From: Sediminicola luteus | GTDB taxonomy: Bacteria > Bacteroidota > Bacteroidia > Flavobacteriales > Flavobacteriaceae | Assembly (NCBI RefSeq): GCF_002514735.1 | Contig: NZ_NBWU01000005.1 | Coordinates: 310,001 to 374,000 of the forward strand | DNA length: 64,000 bases | Direction of reading: 5' to 3' | Shown here: piece by piece, positions 17,559-26,968 of the stretch | Layout: the number at the start of each line of letters is the position of its first letter | Numbering within the stretch: position 1 is the first letter of the stretch | Position numbers and translations under genes: made by a program | Notes under the pieces: generated by a model | Databases searched by the model: none | Told to the model about the DNA's origin: nothing | Seen by the model: the letters and a program-made list of their open reading frames with translations, nothing else

Positions 17559-17738
17559 ATGAAATCAAGTTCCTTGATAAAACTGATTGAAGCGGATGGG
17601 TGGAAGTTAGTTAGAACGAAAGGGAGTCATCACCACTTTAAACATCCGGTTAAGAAGGGATTAGTTACGATTCCACATCCCAAAAAAGATGTGCCAATCG
17701 GAACTGTAAAATCTATTCTTAGACAAGCGGGTTTGTAA
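17559..17738 (+). CDS. hicA: HicA-family mRNA interferase toxin
   Basis: A 59-residue protein, MKSSSLIKLIEADGWKL onward, matching the double-stranded-RNA-binding fold of HicA: the GWKLVRTKGSHHHF segment contains the catalytic histidine (His24) in the GSH motif, and the C-terminus has IPHPKKDVPIGTVKSIL. HicA cleaves mRNA when free of HicB. It is followed 55 bp later by hicB on the same strand, in the usual toxin-first order. Confidence 0.88.
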   Translation: MKSSSLIKLIEADGWKLVRTKGSHHHFKHPVKKGLVTIPHPKKDVPIGTVKSILRQAGL

Positions 17739-17793
17739 TTGGATTCCGTTTTATTCTATCAATTTTGGTTTCAGGAAAGTAATCGAATAAATT

Positions 17794-18231
17794 ATGACAA
17801 CAGAGGAAAAGGGTGTTTTTTCAAAGGATTCGGTAATCGTGTTTGTTGAACAGGCTAATGACGGTACCTATTGGGGTACCAGTCAAAATATACCTGGGGT
17901 GGTTTCTGCTTTCGGTAATAGTTTAGAAGAACTTAAGGCAAATTTCAATCAGGCATTTTTGGATTATCTGGAAGTGGCAAGAGAGCTAGGAGAACCTTGG
18001 TTAAGAGATGTTGAAGGGCTGGGTAATTATCTTTTTAAATTAAATCTTCAATCTTTTTTTAGACTGGTACCTGAGGTGAAAATCAGTGCTATTGCAGAAA
18101 AGGCAGGGATTAATGCTTCATTGCTGCGCCAATATGCCACGGGTAAGGCAAATGCTTCTGAGACAAGGGCTAAACAAATAGAAAAAGCGGTGCATCAATT
18201 AGGTCAAGAATTGTTGTCAGTATCGCTGTAG
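17794..18231 (+). CDS. hicB: HicB-family antitoxin with C-terminal HTH
   Basis: A 145-residue protein. Residues 12-65 or so form the degraded RNase H-like HicB fold (VIVFVEQANDGTYWGTSQNI, then GVVSAFGNSLEELKANF). Residues 90-140 form an HTH (VKISAIAEKAGINASLLRQY), expected to bind the operator. It would neutralise HicA and repress the pair. The module lies between two housekeeping genes, as mobile toxin-antitoxin cassettes often do. Confidence 0.88.
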   Translation: MTTEEKGVFSKDSVIVFVEQANDGTYWGTSQNIPGVVSAFGNSLEELKANFNQAFLDYLEVARELGEPWLRDVEGLGNYLFKLNLQSFFRLVPEVKISAIAEKAGINASLLRQYATGKANASETRAKQIEKAVHQLGQELLSVSL

Positions 18232-18290
18232 ACTAACCCTAAATACCTCATTTTCTAAATTTACAATGATTGATACACCTAATAATTAGG

Positions 18291-18322
18291 CACAAAAAAA
18301 CTCCGGTAATCAGCCGGAGTTT
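18291..18322 (-). terminator. Rho-independent terminator of rpoD
   Basis: AAACTCCGG and CCGGAGTTT arms around a 7-nt loop. On the minus strand the stem is followed by a run of seven T. It lies 114 bp after the rpoD stop and may also end the hicAB transcript from the other side. Confidence 0.75.
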
Positions 18323-18435
18323 ATTCATCAATCAAAAAACGAACAGTCATGAATAACTGTTTATTAGGGCCTAAGTTACCACATTTACACAAAAAAACCA
18401 ACTTTTGATTCGGTTTAATGTGTAAAATGCACTTT

Positions 18436-19299
18436 TTAACCTAGGTATGTCTTTAATATCTTGCTTCTTGAGGTATGCTTTAGCCTTCTAATGGCTTTTT
18501 CCTTAATCTGGCGTACCCTTTCGCGAGTCAGGTCAAAGGTCTCTCCGATTTCTTCCAAGGTCATGGAGTGTTGCCCGGCCAAACCAAAGTACAGGCGGAT
18601 AACATCGGCCTCTCTTGGGGTCAGGGTTTCCAAAGCGCGCTCGATCTCGGTACGCAACGATTCGTGCAACAGTTCCTTGTCGGGGTTCGGGGATTCGCCC
18701 GAACGCAATACGTCGTATAGGTTCGAATCTTCCCCGTCGATCAATGGGGCATCCATAGATACGTGGCGACCACTGTTCTTCAACGACTGTTTTACGTCTT
18801 CAACGGTCATATCCAATTCCTTGGCGATTTCTTCGGCCGAAGGCACACGCTCATGGGCTTGCTCTAAAAAAGCAAAGGTTTTGTTGATCTTATTGATCGA
18901 ACCGATTTTGTTCAAGGGCAAACGTACGATACGCGATTGCTCGGCCAATGCCTGAAGAATGGATTGACGGATCCACCATACGGCGTACGATATGAACTTA
19001 AAACCACGGGTCTCGTCAAAACGTTGTGCAGCTTTGATAAGACCTAAGTTTCCTTCGTTGATCAAATCGGGAAGGGTCAATCCTTGGTTTTGATATTGTT
19101 TGGCCACAGAGACAACGAACCTTAGGTTGGCCTTGGTCAATTTTTCCAAGGCAATTTGATCTCCGGCCTTGATCCGCTGTGCCAATTCTACCTCTTCATC
19201 TGCCGTAATCAAATCTACTTTACCTATCTCCTGTAGGTATTTGTCCAAAGAGGCGGTTTCCCGGTTGGTTACCTGCTTTGTGATCTTTAACTGTCTCAT
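18436..19299 (-). CDS. rpoD: Primary RNA polymerase sigma factor RpoD (SigA)
   Basis: A 287-residue sigma-70 with regions 1.2 to 4.2 but no region 1.1, the short form typical of Bacteroidota. Region 2 includes [20 protein letters not shown] and [14 protein letters not shown]; region 4 includes [20 protein letters not shown]. This sigma reads the TAnnTTTG -7 box found before many genes in the window. It has its own terminator and long intergenic spaces on both sides, so it is monocistronic. Confidence 0.96.
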   Translation of the reverse strand: MRQLKITKQVTNRETASLDKYLQEIGKVDLITADEEVELAQRIKAGDQIALEKLTKANLRFVVSVAKQYQNQGLTLPDLINEGNLGLIKAAQRFDETRGFKFISYAVWWIRQSILQALAEQSRIVRLPLNKIGSINKINKTFAFLEQAHERVPSAEEIAKELDMTVEDVKQSLKNSGRHVSMDAPLIDGEDSNLYDVLRSGESPNPDKELLHESLRTEIERALETLTPREADVIRLYFGLAGQHSMTLEEIGETFDLTRERVRQIKEKAIRRLKHTSRSKILKTYLG

Positions 19300-19465
19300 G
19301 CTGTATTTTCCTTTGTGTATTTAGGACCTTTTATAAGTGGGTGCTATTTGTTTATACGTAAGAATTACACAAAAGTTACAATTTCAATATATTTTTTTTG
19401 CCAAAGTTTCCGTAGTACTGGTTTTTAGTCCCATTTTGTTGAGGACGTCTTATGTTGTGAAGAAA

Positions 19466-19493
19466 TAAAAAAGCCCGGGATTTCCCAGGCTTT
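19466..19493 (-). terminator. Rho-independent terminator of pnp
   Basis: On the minus strand, AAAGCCTGGG, a short loop and CCCGGGCTTT with one mismatch, followed by six T. It starts 20 bp after the pnp stop. Confidence 0.75.
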
Positions 19494-19512
19494 CGTATGC
19501 TAAAAAAGAAAA

Positions 19513-21762
19513 TTAATCCCTTTTTGGTCTGTCGTCGCGGTTGCGATCTCTGTTTCGGTTGTCCCTTCCGCGATTATCACGGCCACGGTTATCGCGTCCA
19601 CGATGATTTCTGTCGCGTGGTGGGCGCTCTACATAACCTTCCGGTTTTGGCAACAAGGCTTTTCTCGATACCTTTTCCTTACGGGTTTTAGGATCTATTC
19701 CGAAGTACTTCACGTCCATTACGTCGCCCATGTTCACTACATCAGTTACGTTTTCGGTGCGTTCCCAAGCCAATTCGGAAACGTGTAACAAGGTTTCGTT
19801 ACCCGGGGCCTCAACGTATTCTACAACGGCACCGAATTCTAAAATCTTAATGACCTTAACCTCATATACGCTACCTACCACAGGTTTGAAGGTGATAGAG
19901 TCTATCTTGGCCAATACGGCATCGATGCCCCCTTGGTCGGTACCCAAGATCTCTACGATACCTTCTTCGGTAACCGGGTCTTCGTTGATAACGATAGTGG
20001 TTTTGGTCTCTTTCTGAAGTTCTTGGATTACTTTTCCACCAGGTCCGATCAAAGCACCGATAAACTCGTTGGCAATGGTAGTAGTAACCATTTTCGGAGC
20101 ATGTGGTTTTACATCTTCGTTAGGTGCGGCAATGGTATCGGTTAGTTTGTCCAAGATGTGTAAACGACCTTCTTTGGCTTGCATTAAGGCGTTGGTCAAG
20201 ATCTCGTAAGAAAGACCTTTTACTTTAATATCCATCTGACAGGCTGTGATTCCCTCTTCGGTACCACAAACTTTAAAGTCCATATCACCTAAGTGATCTT
20301 CATCACCAAGAATATCGGACAATACGGCGTACTTACCAGATTCGGCATCGGAAATCAATCCCATAGCGATACCTGAAACTGGTTTTTTAAGCTGTACCCC
20401 GGCATCCATCATGGCCATGGTTCCCGAACAAACGGTAGCCATAGAAGAAGAACCATTAGATTCCAAAACTTCCGATACTACTCGAACGGTATAAGGACAA
20501 TCGTCTGGTACCATGCGTTTTAAGGCGCGTTGGGCCAAGTTACCGTGACCTACTTCCCTACGTGATGTACCACGGATCGGACGGGCCTCACCGGTACAGA
20601 ATGGAGGGAAGTTGTAGTGAAGATAGAAGGTCTCTTCACCTTCGTAAGATGGCATATCGATTTGGTTGGCCTCTCTAGAAGTACCTAAGGTTACCGTGGC
20701 CAATGCCTGGGTCTCACCTCGGGTAAAGATGGAAGAACCGTGGGTAGAAGGTAGGTAATCTACCTCACACCAAATCGGACGGATCTCGGTGGTCTTACGA
20801 CCATCTAAACGTAAGCCTTCGTCCAAGGTTAGGTTACGTACGGCTTCTTTTTCGGCCTTGTGGTAATACTTCGATATCAAACCACCGTATTCTTCTTGCT
20901 CTTCTTCTGAGAAGGTTTCGGTAATCTCTTCTTTGATGGCCATAAAGCTGGCGCTACGCTCGTGTTTGGCAGAACCGGCCTTGGCTACGGCATAAACCTT
21001 GTCATAGGCCATGTCGTAGATCTTTTTGGCCAAATCTTCGTCGGCACGCTCTGGCTCATACTCACGTACTTCTTTCTTTCCGAAGGCTTCGGCCAAACGA
21101 ATCTGGGCCTCACATTGTACTTTAATGGCTTCGTGGGCGAATTGGATGGCTTCTACCATTTCCTCTTCGGAAATCTCGCTCATTTCACCTTCTACCATCA
21201 TAACCGAATCCATAGAGGCACCGATAACCATATCGATATCGGAGGTTTCTAACTGGGCACGGCTTGGGTTAATAATCAAGTTACCGTCTACCCGACCTAC
21301 ACGTACCTCTGAAATGGCACATTCGAACGGGAAGTCGGACAATTGAATGGCGGCAGAAGCGGCAAGACCGGCCATGGCATCTGGCATTACGTCCTCGTCA
21401 TGCGACATCAATTGGATCATTACCTGGGTCTCGGAATGGTAATCTTTTGGGAAAAGCGGACGCAAAACACGGTCTACCAAACGCATGGTAAGAACCTCGC
21501 CATCGCTTGGACGTGCTTCCCTTTTGAAAAAACCACCTGGATAACGACCTGCGGCGGCGAATTTTTCACGGTAATCTACGGTAAGGGGCAAGAAATCTAC
21601 ATCGCTTTGTTTGTAGTTGGAAACTACGGTACACAGCAACATACATTTACCCGATTGTACTACGACAGATCCGTGGGCCTGTTTGGCCAATTTTCCGGTC
21701 TCGATGGAAATGGTCCTACCATCGCCCAAATCGATGACCTCTCTAAAAACTTGTGGAATCAT
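19513..21762 (-). CDS. pnp: Polyribonucleotide nucleotidyltransferase (PNPase)
   Basis: A 749-residue 3'-5' phosphorolytic exoribonuclease. Two RNase PH domains (about 10-140 and 310-545), a KH domain ([20 protein letters not shown], about 565-600) and an S1 domain ([20 protein letters not shown], about 630-695) are in normal order. The last 40 or so residues are a low-complexity R, D, N and G tail with RGRDN repeated three times, absent from E. coli PNPase. It follows rpsO, an arrangement shared with many bacteria, but a terminator lies between them here. Confidence 0.96.
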   Translation of the reverse strand: MIPQVFREVIDLGDGRTISIETGKLAKQAHGSVVVQSGKCMLLCTVVSNYKQSDVDFLPLTVDYREKFAAAGRYPGGFFKREARPSDGEVLTMRLVDRVLRPLFPKDYHSETQVMIQLMSHDEDVMPDAMAGLAASAAIQLSDFPFECAISEVRVGRVDGNLIINPSRAQLETSDIDMVIGASMDSVMMVEGEMSEISEEEMVEAIQFAHEAIKVQCEAQIRLAEAFGKKEVREYEPERADEDLAKKIYDMAYDKVYAVAKAGSAKHERSASFMAIKEEITETFSEEEQEEYGGLISKYYHKAEKEAVRNLTLDEGLRLDGRKTTEIRPIWCEVDYLPSTHGSSIFTRGETQALATVTLGTSREANQIDMPSYEGEETFYLHYNFPPFCTGEARPIRGTSRREVGHGNLAQRALKRMVPDDCPYTVRVVSEVLESNGSSSMATVCSGTMAMMDAGVQLKKPVSGIAMGLISDAESGKYAVLSDILGDEDHLGDMDFKVCGTEEGITACQMDIKVKGLSYEILTNALMQAKEGRLHILDKLTDTIAAPNEDVKPHAPKMVTTTIANEFIGALIGPGGKVIQELQKETKTTIVINEDPVTEEGIVEILGTDQGGIDAVLAKIDSITFKPVVGSVYEVKVIKILEFGAVVEYVEAPGNETLLHVSELAWERTENVTDVVNMGDVMDVKYFGIDPKTRKEKVSRKALLPKPEGYVERPPRDRNHRGRDNRGRDNRGRDNRNRDRNRDDRPKRD

Positions 21763-21774
21763 ACATACTGATTT

Positions 21775-21794
21775 AGCCTTTTTAGCAAAAGGCT
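21775..21794 (-). promoter_or_regulatory. Leader hairpin just upstream of pnp
   Basis: On the minus strand AGCCTTTT, loop GCTA, then AAAAGGCT; the stem ends 12 nt before the pnp ATG. E. coli pnp is autoregulated through a leader hairpin, so this could affect translation. Evidence is structural only. Confidence 0.3.
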
Positions 21795-21908
21795 TTCATT
21801 AAACTTTGGTCTTTGTCCGAAACGGACTAGTGTTGTTGTGTTGTGTGTTGTTCGACCAATGAAAAACCGGTATGTCAGCTTTTTGTGTGCCCCGCAAAGC
21901 AGGGAAAT

Positions 21909-21940
21909 ATAAAAAAGGGGAAGCGTTGCCGCCTCCCCTC
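21909..21940 (-). terminator. Rho-independent terminator of rpsO
   Basis: On the minus strand a 10-bp stem, AGGGGAGGCG with CGCTTCCCCT, capped by a GCAA (GNRA) tetraloop and followed by a T run. It begins 6 bp after the rpsO stop. Confidence 0.85.
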
Positions 21941-21945
21941 GAAAA

Positions 21946-22215
21946 TTATTTTCTAATGCCTAATTCTTTAATGATGGCACGATACCTAAGAATGTCTTTC
22001 TTCTTAAGGTAATCCAATAAGCTTCTACGCTTACCTACCAATTTTACCAACGAACGCTCGGTGTTGAAATCCTTACGGTTTTGCTTTAAGTGCTCGGTAA
22101 GGTGGTTGATACGAAAGGTGAAAAGGGCAATCTGTCCTTCAGTGCTTCCGGTGTCGGCCTCCGACTTTCCGTGCTTTTTAAAAATTTCGGCTTTTGTCTC
22201 TTTAGTCAAATACAT
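21946..22215 (-). CDS. rpsO: 30S ribosomal protein S15
   Basis: 89 residues, the standard S15 length. The conserved blocks are DTGSTEGQIALFTFRINHLT (residues 21-40) and LVKLVGKRRSLLDYL. It binds the central domain of 16S rRNA. It has its own -7 box upstream and a strong terminator downstream. Confidence 0.97.
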   Translation of the reverse strand: MYLTKETKAEIFKKHGKSEADTGSTEGQIALFTFRINHLTEHLKQNRKDFNTERSLVKLVGKRRSLLDYLKKKDILRYRAIIKELGIRK

Positions 22216-22265
22216 GCCAATATTGTTTTAAATGATTATTATGTATTCTGTTTTTAAACAGGCGG

Positions 22266-22273
22266 CAAATGTA
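22266..22273 (-). promoter_or_regulatory. -7 box for rpsO
   Basis: TACATTTG on the minus strand, a TAnnTTTG match, 50 bp upstream of the rpsO ATG. Confidence 0.5.
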
Positions 22274-22306
22274 CAAATAATTTTGATAGCTTCCAGAAAA
22301 ACTTCC

Positions 22307-23167
22307 CTAGGAACGTATAGGGGCGTTTTGGATCAAATCGATGTACTGGTTAATTTTCTTTTTCAAATCGCGTCGGTGACTGATAAAATCCAAGAAACCG
22401 TTCTCCAACAAGAACTCCGAGGTCTGGAAGCCTTCGGGCAGATCCTGGCCTGTGGTGTCTTTAACCACACGCGGGCCGGCAAATCCGATCAATGCGCCTG
22501 GTTCTGATATATTGATGTCGCCCAACATAGCGTACGAGGCTGTGGTGCCCCCGGTAGTTGGGTCGGTACATAGCGAGATATAGGGTATCTGGGCGTCGGC
22601 CAATTGGGCCAGTTTAGCAGAGGTCTTGGCCAATTGCATCAAGCTCAAGGCGGCTTCCATCATACGGGCACCCCCAGATTTCGATATCATTACAAACGGA
22701 ATCTTGTTCTTTAAGGAATGGTCTATGCCACGTGCGATCTTTTCACCGACCACAGAACCCATAGAACCGCCGATAAAAGCAAAATCCATACAGCAGACCA
22801 CCAAATCTTGACCTAAAGATTTACCCACCCCGGTACGAACGGCATCTTTTAAACCGGTCTTTTGTTGGGCGGCCTTTAAACGATCGGAGTACTTTTTGGT
22901 GTCCTCGAACTTTAAAGGGTCTTTAGAACTCAAGCCTTTGTCGAGTTCTTCGAAGTTGTTATCGTCGAAAAGAATCTCAAAGTATTCCTTGCTTCCAATA
23001 CGTACGTGATAGTCGTCTTCCGGACTCACGTAAAAATTTCGGGACAGTTCTTCGGTCTCTACAATCTTTCCAGTGGGCGATTTGTACCACAGGCCTTTAG
23101 GAGTGTCTTTTTTCTCCTCGGTCTTGGTTTGGATCCCTTTTTCCTTTCTTTTAAACCATGAAGACAT
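22307..23167 (-). CDS. accD: Acetyl-CoA carboxylase carboxyltransferase subunit beta, lacking the zinc finger cysteines
   Basis: A 286-residue carboxyltransferase beta subunit, which with AccA makes malonyl-CoA for fatty acid synthesis. The crotonase-like core is clear: [37 protein letters not shown] and [12 protein letters not shown]. The N-terminal segment [20 protein letters not shown] aligns with the zinc ribbon of E. coli AccD, but the four cysteines are absent (SPTG in place of CPxC; VSPEDD in place of the second pair). It starts 15 bp after fba, so the two are probably co-transcribed. Confidence 0.95.
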   Translation of the reverse strand: MSSWFKRKEKGIQTKTEEKKDTPKGLWYKSPTGKIVETEELSRNFYVSPEDDYHVRIGSKEYFEILFDDNNFEELDKGLSSKDPLKFEDTKKYSDRLKAAQQKTGLKDAVRTGVGKSLGQDLVVCCMDFAFIGGSMGSVVGEKIARGIDHSLKNKIPFVMISKSGGARMMEAALSLMQLAKTSAKLAQLADAQIPYISLCTDPTTGGTTASYAMLGDINISEPGALIGFAGPRVVKDTTGQDLPEGFQTSEFLLENGFLDFISHRRDLKKKINQYIDLIQNAPIRS

Positions 23168-23182
23168 AGTATACGGTATTCG

Positions 23183-24250
23183 TTAGAGGGTATTTACATT
23201 GTTCAGGTCTTCGAAGGCTTTTTTCAAACGCTCTACAAAAGCATCTTCACCTTTACGTAACCAAACCCTTGGGTCGTAAAATTTCTTGTTGGGTTGGTCG
23301 TCTCCGTCCGGATTCCCAATTTGGGTCTGAAGATAATCCTTTTTGTCCTGAACATAATCCCTTACCCCAGAAAGGAAGGCATATTGCATATCGGTATCGA
23401 TGTTCATTTTAATAACACCATAACCGATAGATTCCCTGATTTCTTCTACGGTAGAACCAGAACCTCCGTGGAAAACGAAATCTACGGTGTTGTGGGGTAC
23501 ATTGTACTTTTCCGAGATAAACTCTTGCGAGTTCTTTAAGATCTTCGGGGTCAATTTTACGTTTCCGGGCTTGTATACACCGTGTACGTTTCCGAAAGAA
23601 GCGGCAATGGTAAACCTTGGGCTCACCTTCATTAATTCTTCGTAAGAATAGGCTACTTCCTCGGGTTGGGTATATAGTTTAGAATCGTCTACGTCGGTAT
23701 TGTCAACGCCATCTTCCTCTCCACCGGTAATACCCAATTCGATCTCTAGGGTCATGCCCATTTTGGCCATACGCTCTAAATAACCTTTACAGATTTCGAT
23801 GTTCTCCTCTAAAGGTTCTTCGGAAAGATCGATCATATGCGAGCTAAAAAGCGGTTTTCCGGTTTCGGCAAAGTGCTTTTCACTGGCATCTAACAAACCG
23901 TCTACCCAAGGCAATAGTTTTTTGGCACAGTGATCGGTATGTAAAATTACGGAGGCACCATAGGCCTCGGCCATTTCATGAACGTGCTTGGCTCCGGCTA
24001 CGGCACCAAGAACGGCGGCTTTTTGGTTTTCGTTGGACAAGCCTTTACCGGCATTAAACTGGGCGCCACCATTAGAAAATTGAATGATGACCGGGGCGTT
24101 CAAGGCCGCAGCGGTTTCCAAAACCCCATTGATGGAGTTCGATCCGATCACGTTTACCGCAGGAAGGGCGAAACCTTTCTCTTTGGCATATCGGAATATC
24201 TCTTGTACTTCGTCGCCTGTGGCAACTCCAGGTTTAATGTTGTGGGACAT
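23183..24250 (-). CDS. fbaA: Class II fructose-bisphosphate aldolase
   Basis: A 355-residue zinc aldolase for the glycolytic and gluconeogenic split of fructose 1,6-bisphosphate. VILHTDHCAKK at 101-111 contains catalytic Asp106 and zinc ligand His107; further ligands lie in GNVHGVY and VFHGGSGS. Length and the DGDDQPNKKFYDPRVW segment put it with the E. coli FbaA type. It precedes accD. Confidence 0.96.
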   Translation of the reverse strand: MSHNIKPGVATGDEVQEIFRYAKEKGFALPAVNVIGSNSINGVLETAAALNAPVIIQFSNGGAQFNAGKGLSNENQKAAVLGAVAGAKHVHEMAEAYGASVILHTDHCAKKLLPWVDGLLDASEKHFAETGKPLFSSHMIDLSEEPLEENIEICKGYLERMAKMGMTLEIELGITGGEEDGVDNTDVDDSKLYTQPEEVAYSYEELMKVSPRFTIAASFGNVHGVYKPGNVKLTPKILKNSQEFISEKYNVPHNTVDFVFHGGSGSTVEEIRESIGYGVIKMNIDTDMQYAFLSGVRDYVQDKKDYLQTQIGNPDGDDQPNKKFYDPRVWLRKGEDAFVERLKKAFEDLNNVNTL

Positions 24251-24285
24251 ACTTTTGTACGTATTGTTAGTTGAACTAATTGGGG

Positions 24286-24293
24286 CAAATGTA
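24286..24293 (-). promoter_or_regulatory. -7 box for fbaA-accD
   Basis: TACATTTG on the minus strand (TAnnTTTG), 35 bp upstream of the fbaA ATG. Confidence 0.5.
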
Positions 24294-24343
24294 ATAAATA
24301 AATCGAATCGAAAGCCGACTTTGACCCCGCGGGCGTAGATTGC

Positions 24344-26944
24344 TTAAAATGGATAATTTATCCCTATATGGGTTACCATATTCTTAATATTATAGTCTTG
24401 AAACCATCGATTTCCCATTGGCTTGGCTGGGTCGTAGGTCTTAAATCCGAAATCGAGACGGATAATGAAGTAAGATACATCGTAACGGAAACCGATACCG
24501 CTACCTACGGCCAGCTCTTCTAGGGATTTAATGCCTTCAAAGACCGCCTTTTCATTGGTCTCATCGTCCAAAACATTCCAAATGTTTCCCACATCGGCAA
24601 AAAGGGCGCCTTTTAAATCGCCGAATATGGGAAAACGGTATTCAGTGTTGAAGGCGATTTTCATGTTGGCCTCGTTGAAGTCGTTGAGACTACCTGAAGA
24701 ACCTGGGCCTAATGAATAGGCTTGCCAACCCCGGTTGTCGTTCGAACCCCCAGCAAAATAAGAACGCGAAAAAGGTATGTTGTTCGAGTTGCCGTAAGGT
24801 AGTGCTAAGCCAAAAAAGCTACGGAAAGCCAAAACCGTACCCGGGGAAGCCAAACGAAAATGTTTGATAAAATCGAATTCGGCCTTAATGTATTGGGAGT
24901 AGGGGATGTTCAATAATAAATCTTGCCCTCCTTGGTTTTCCTTGAATTCAACAATATTTGCTAATAGGGATAGGGAATTTCCGGCACTTTCCAAACGCCC
25001 CCTGAAACTATAAAAGTTACGGTCTGTCAGCCCTTCGCGGTTGGTCTTAAAGTAGGTGTAATGAGCCGAAAGTATCAGGTTGTTCTCTGTTAAGCGAATC
25101 CGACGGTTCTCAATTCGGTTAACCTCATTGTATTCGTCAGAACCTTCGGGATATTCCCCACCCAACTCGTTCTGTAACACTTCCTGCGTAAAACCAGTTG
25201 TACCGGATGGAATTCTAAGTTGGAACGGGTCAGAAGGGTTACCTGTAGTTTCGTAAAACTGGGGGTAATCACTTTCAAATCCTTTAGCAAGATCGTCTAA
25301 TTGGCTATAGGTGTCTTGATACACATTGTAAAACGCATCTGGGTTCAGGTTTTTGATGTACTCAATATCGAGTATTTCAAGATTGTTCCTTCGTTTATCA
25401 TTGGGTGACCATTGGTAGCCGTAATGGGTGTTGAAGGTCTGTTTGTCCAATCCAATGTTCTTTTGCAAGGCCATACCGGCAGAGATATTGGTGCTGGGTA
25501 ACATATAGGCCGGTGTAATGCGCTCGGAATCTATAAAAGGAAAGGCAAAACGAGGTATGCTCAATTTAACATCGGTACCTATTTCCGATGAGAATTTTTT
25601 ATCGGGTGGCGAATCGCTCAATAATCCGATAGTACCTCGGGCGCTAACACTTAGGTTCTCCATGCCCCCAAAAACATTGCGAATGTTCAGTGAGGTATTA
25701 AAAGTAGTACCTATAGTGTTTATGTTAGAGTGGGTAACATCTACGTTGAAACCTAGGGAGTACTTAGGTCGTGGGGCCAAGAAAATGTGCATGTCCAGCT
25801 TGGTGCCTGTACTATCGGGAATGGGTTCGATATTGGGGTATTTAAAGTTGTTTAAACTCGAAATTTTTCTGTAAGTCCGGGTTCTGTCAATTTCACGATA
25901 CAGGCTGTCCTTGTTGAAAAATACGGTTTCCGAAATGGCTTTTGGGGTGTACTTTAAATCGCCTTTATAGTGTATGTTGAGGTCTTTGTATTGAATTGTC
26001 TTTAAGCTGTCGCTGGTTGGGTTGGCCAAATCAAAATCGGCATAAATATGCACATTGTTTATGTGATTGACCTTGTATTCACCAACATGGGTACGGTTGC
26101 CAATGGTACTTTTCGGGTTGTCTATATTTAATGTAACGTCTAGTTTTTGGTCGTCGGAGATGGCGAGGGTATCCATCAGAATATCGAAATTGATAGAGCT
26201 TTCTTGGAAATTCCATACCCCGGAATTACGGAAAAGTTCGGTCAGCCGAGCCCGTTCTTGGTTAAATTGGGCCAAATCGAACTGGTCGCCTTGGTGCACA
26301 TAGGTTTCCGGTTTGGCCAATTGAAACAAACTGTCTATGTCTTTAGAGCCAATAGCGTAGTTAAGGGTGTCTATGTAGAAAGGTTTTCCTAGGTTGACAT
26401 CGTAACCGATTTTAGCTCGGTTCTTTTCGTAGATTGTATCCGTGGTCTGTCGGGCAATGGCGTTAAAATATCCTTTGCTACCATAATAGGCCTTTAGGCG
26501 TTTTAAAGATTGGTCGGTTTTAAGGGAGTCTAAAATGGTGGGCGCCTCCCCAATATCTTTAAACCAATTGCTGGCCCCTTTTACCAAAAAAGATTCCCCT
26601 AAACGGTTCAGTTGTTTTTCAGACAGTAGGTTGGTCAGTCGTTGCCTGCGGTTGGGTTTACGATCCAGCCAATCTTGAAAGGTGGAGTCCGGGTTCGGAT
26701 TGGCCATATTATAAATGTGCAAGCGTAAGGGGACACCCAAAAGTTTGCTATTGGGTTTTTGGGATATAAGTCCGGTTACCGTGGGGTCTATAATCTTTTT
26801 GCCTTCTACCCGTAACTCCGATTCGGTGAGTAGGTATTCGTCTTCCCCAACATTCTTTAAAGTGCTGCACGCGGCCAGGCTCAGTACCAATAAAATTAAA
26901 CCTACTTTTGTAGGCAGTCTGAACATGACATTGCGTATTCCCAT
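24344..26944 (-). CDS. tamL: BamA/TamA-family outer-membrane lipoprotein, TamL-like
   Basis: A protein of about 866 residues: a lipoprotein signal (lipobox LSLAAC, Cys26 from this start), POTRA-like repeats over roughly residues 40-400 and a C-terminal 16-stranded Omp85 barrel. The barrel includes the SYFAGGSNDNRGW motif and ends VTHIGINYPF. Bacteroidota carry lipidated TamA relatives (TamL) that work with TamB in envelope assembly; no tamB is in this window. The start is uncertain: ATG 26944 or ATG 26926, and a -7 box at 26951-26958 makes the TTG at 26953 unlikely. Confidence 0.87.
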   Translation of the reverse strand: MGIRNVMFRLPTKVGLILLVLSLAACSTLKNVGEDEYLLTESELRVEGKKIIDPTVTGLISQKPNSKLLGVPLRLHIYNMANPNPDSTFQDWLDRKPNRRQRLTNLLSEKQLNRLGESFLVKGASNWFKDIGEAPTILDSLKTDQSLKRLKAYYGSKGYFNAIARQTTDTIYEKNRAKIGYDVNLGKPFYIDTLNYAIGSKDIDSLFQLAKPETYVHQGDQFDLAQFNQERARLTELFRNSGVWNFQESSINFDILMDTLAISDDQKLDVTLNIDNPKSTIGNRTHVGEYKVNHINNVHIYADFDLANPTSDSLKTIQYKDLNIHYKGDLKYTPKAISETVFFNKDSLYREIDRTRTYRKISSLNNFKYPNIEPIPDSTGTKLDMHIFLAPRPKYSLGFNVDVTHSNINTIGTTFNTSLNIRNVFGGMENLSVSARGTIGLLSDSPPDKKFSSEIGTDVKLSIPRFAFPFIDSERITPAYMLPSTNISAGMALQKNIGLDKQTFNTHYGYQWSPNDKRRNNLEILDIEYIKNLNPDAFYNVYQDTYSQLDDLAKGFESDYPQFYETTGNPSDPFQLRIPSGTTGFTQEVLQNELGGEYPEGSDEYNEVNRIENRRIRLTENNLILSAHYTYFKTNREGLTDRNFYSFRGRLESAGNSLSLLANIVEFKENQGGQDLLLNIPYSQYIKAEFDFIKHFRLASPGTVLAFRSFFGLALPYGNSNNIPFSRSYFAGGSNDNRGWQAYSLGPGSSGSLNDFNEANMKIAFNTEYRFPIFGDLKGALFADVGNIWNVLDDETNEKAVFEGIKSLEELAVGSGIGFRYDVSYFIIRLDFGFKTYDPAKPMGNRWFQDYNIKNMVTHIGINYPF

Positions 26945-26950
26945 AGAGGC

Positions 26951-26958
26951 CAAAAATA
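26951..26958 (-). promoter_or_regulatory. -7 box for the tamL-like gene
   Basis: TATTTTTG on the minus strand (TAnnTTTG). Transcription would begin at about 26944-26947, so the first ATG would be leaderless and the second (26926) would have an 18-nt leader. Confidence 0.45.
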
Positions 26959-26968
26959 AGTTATTTCG

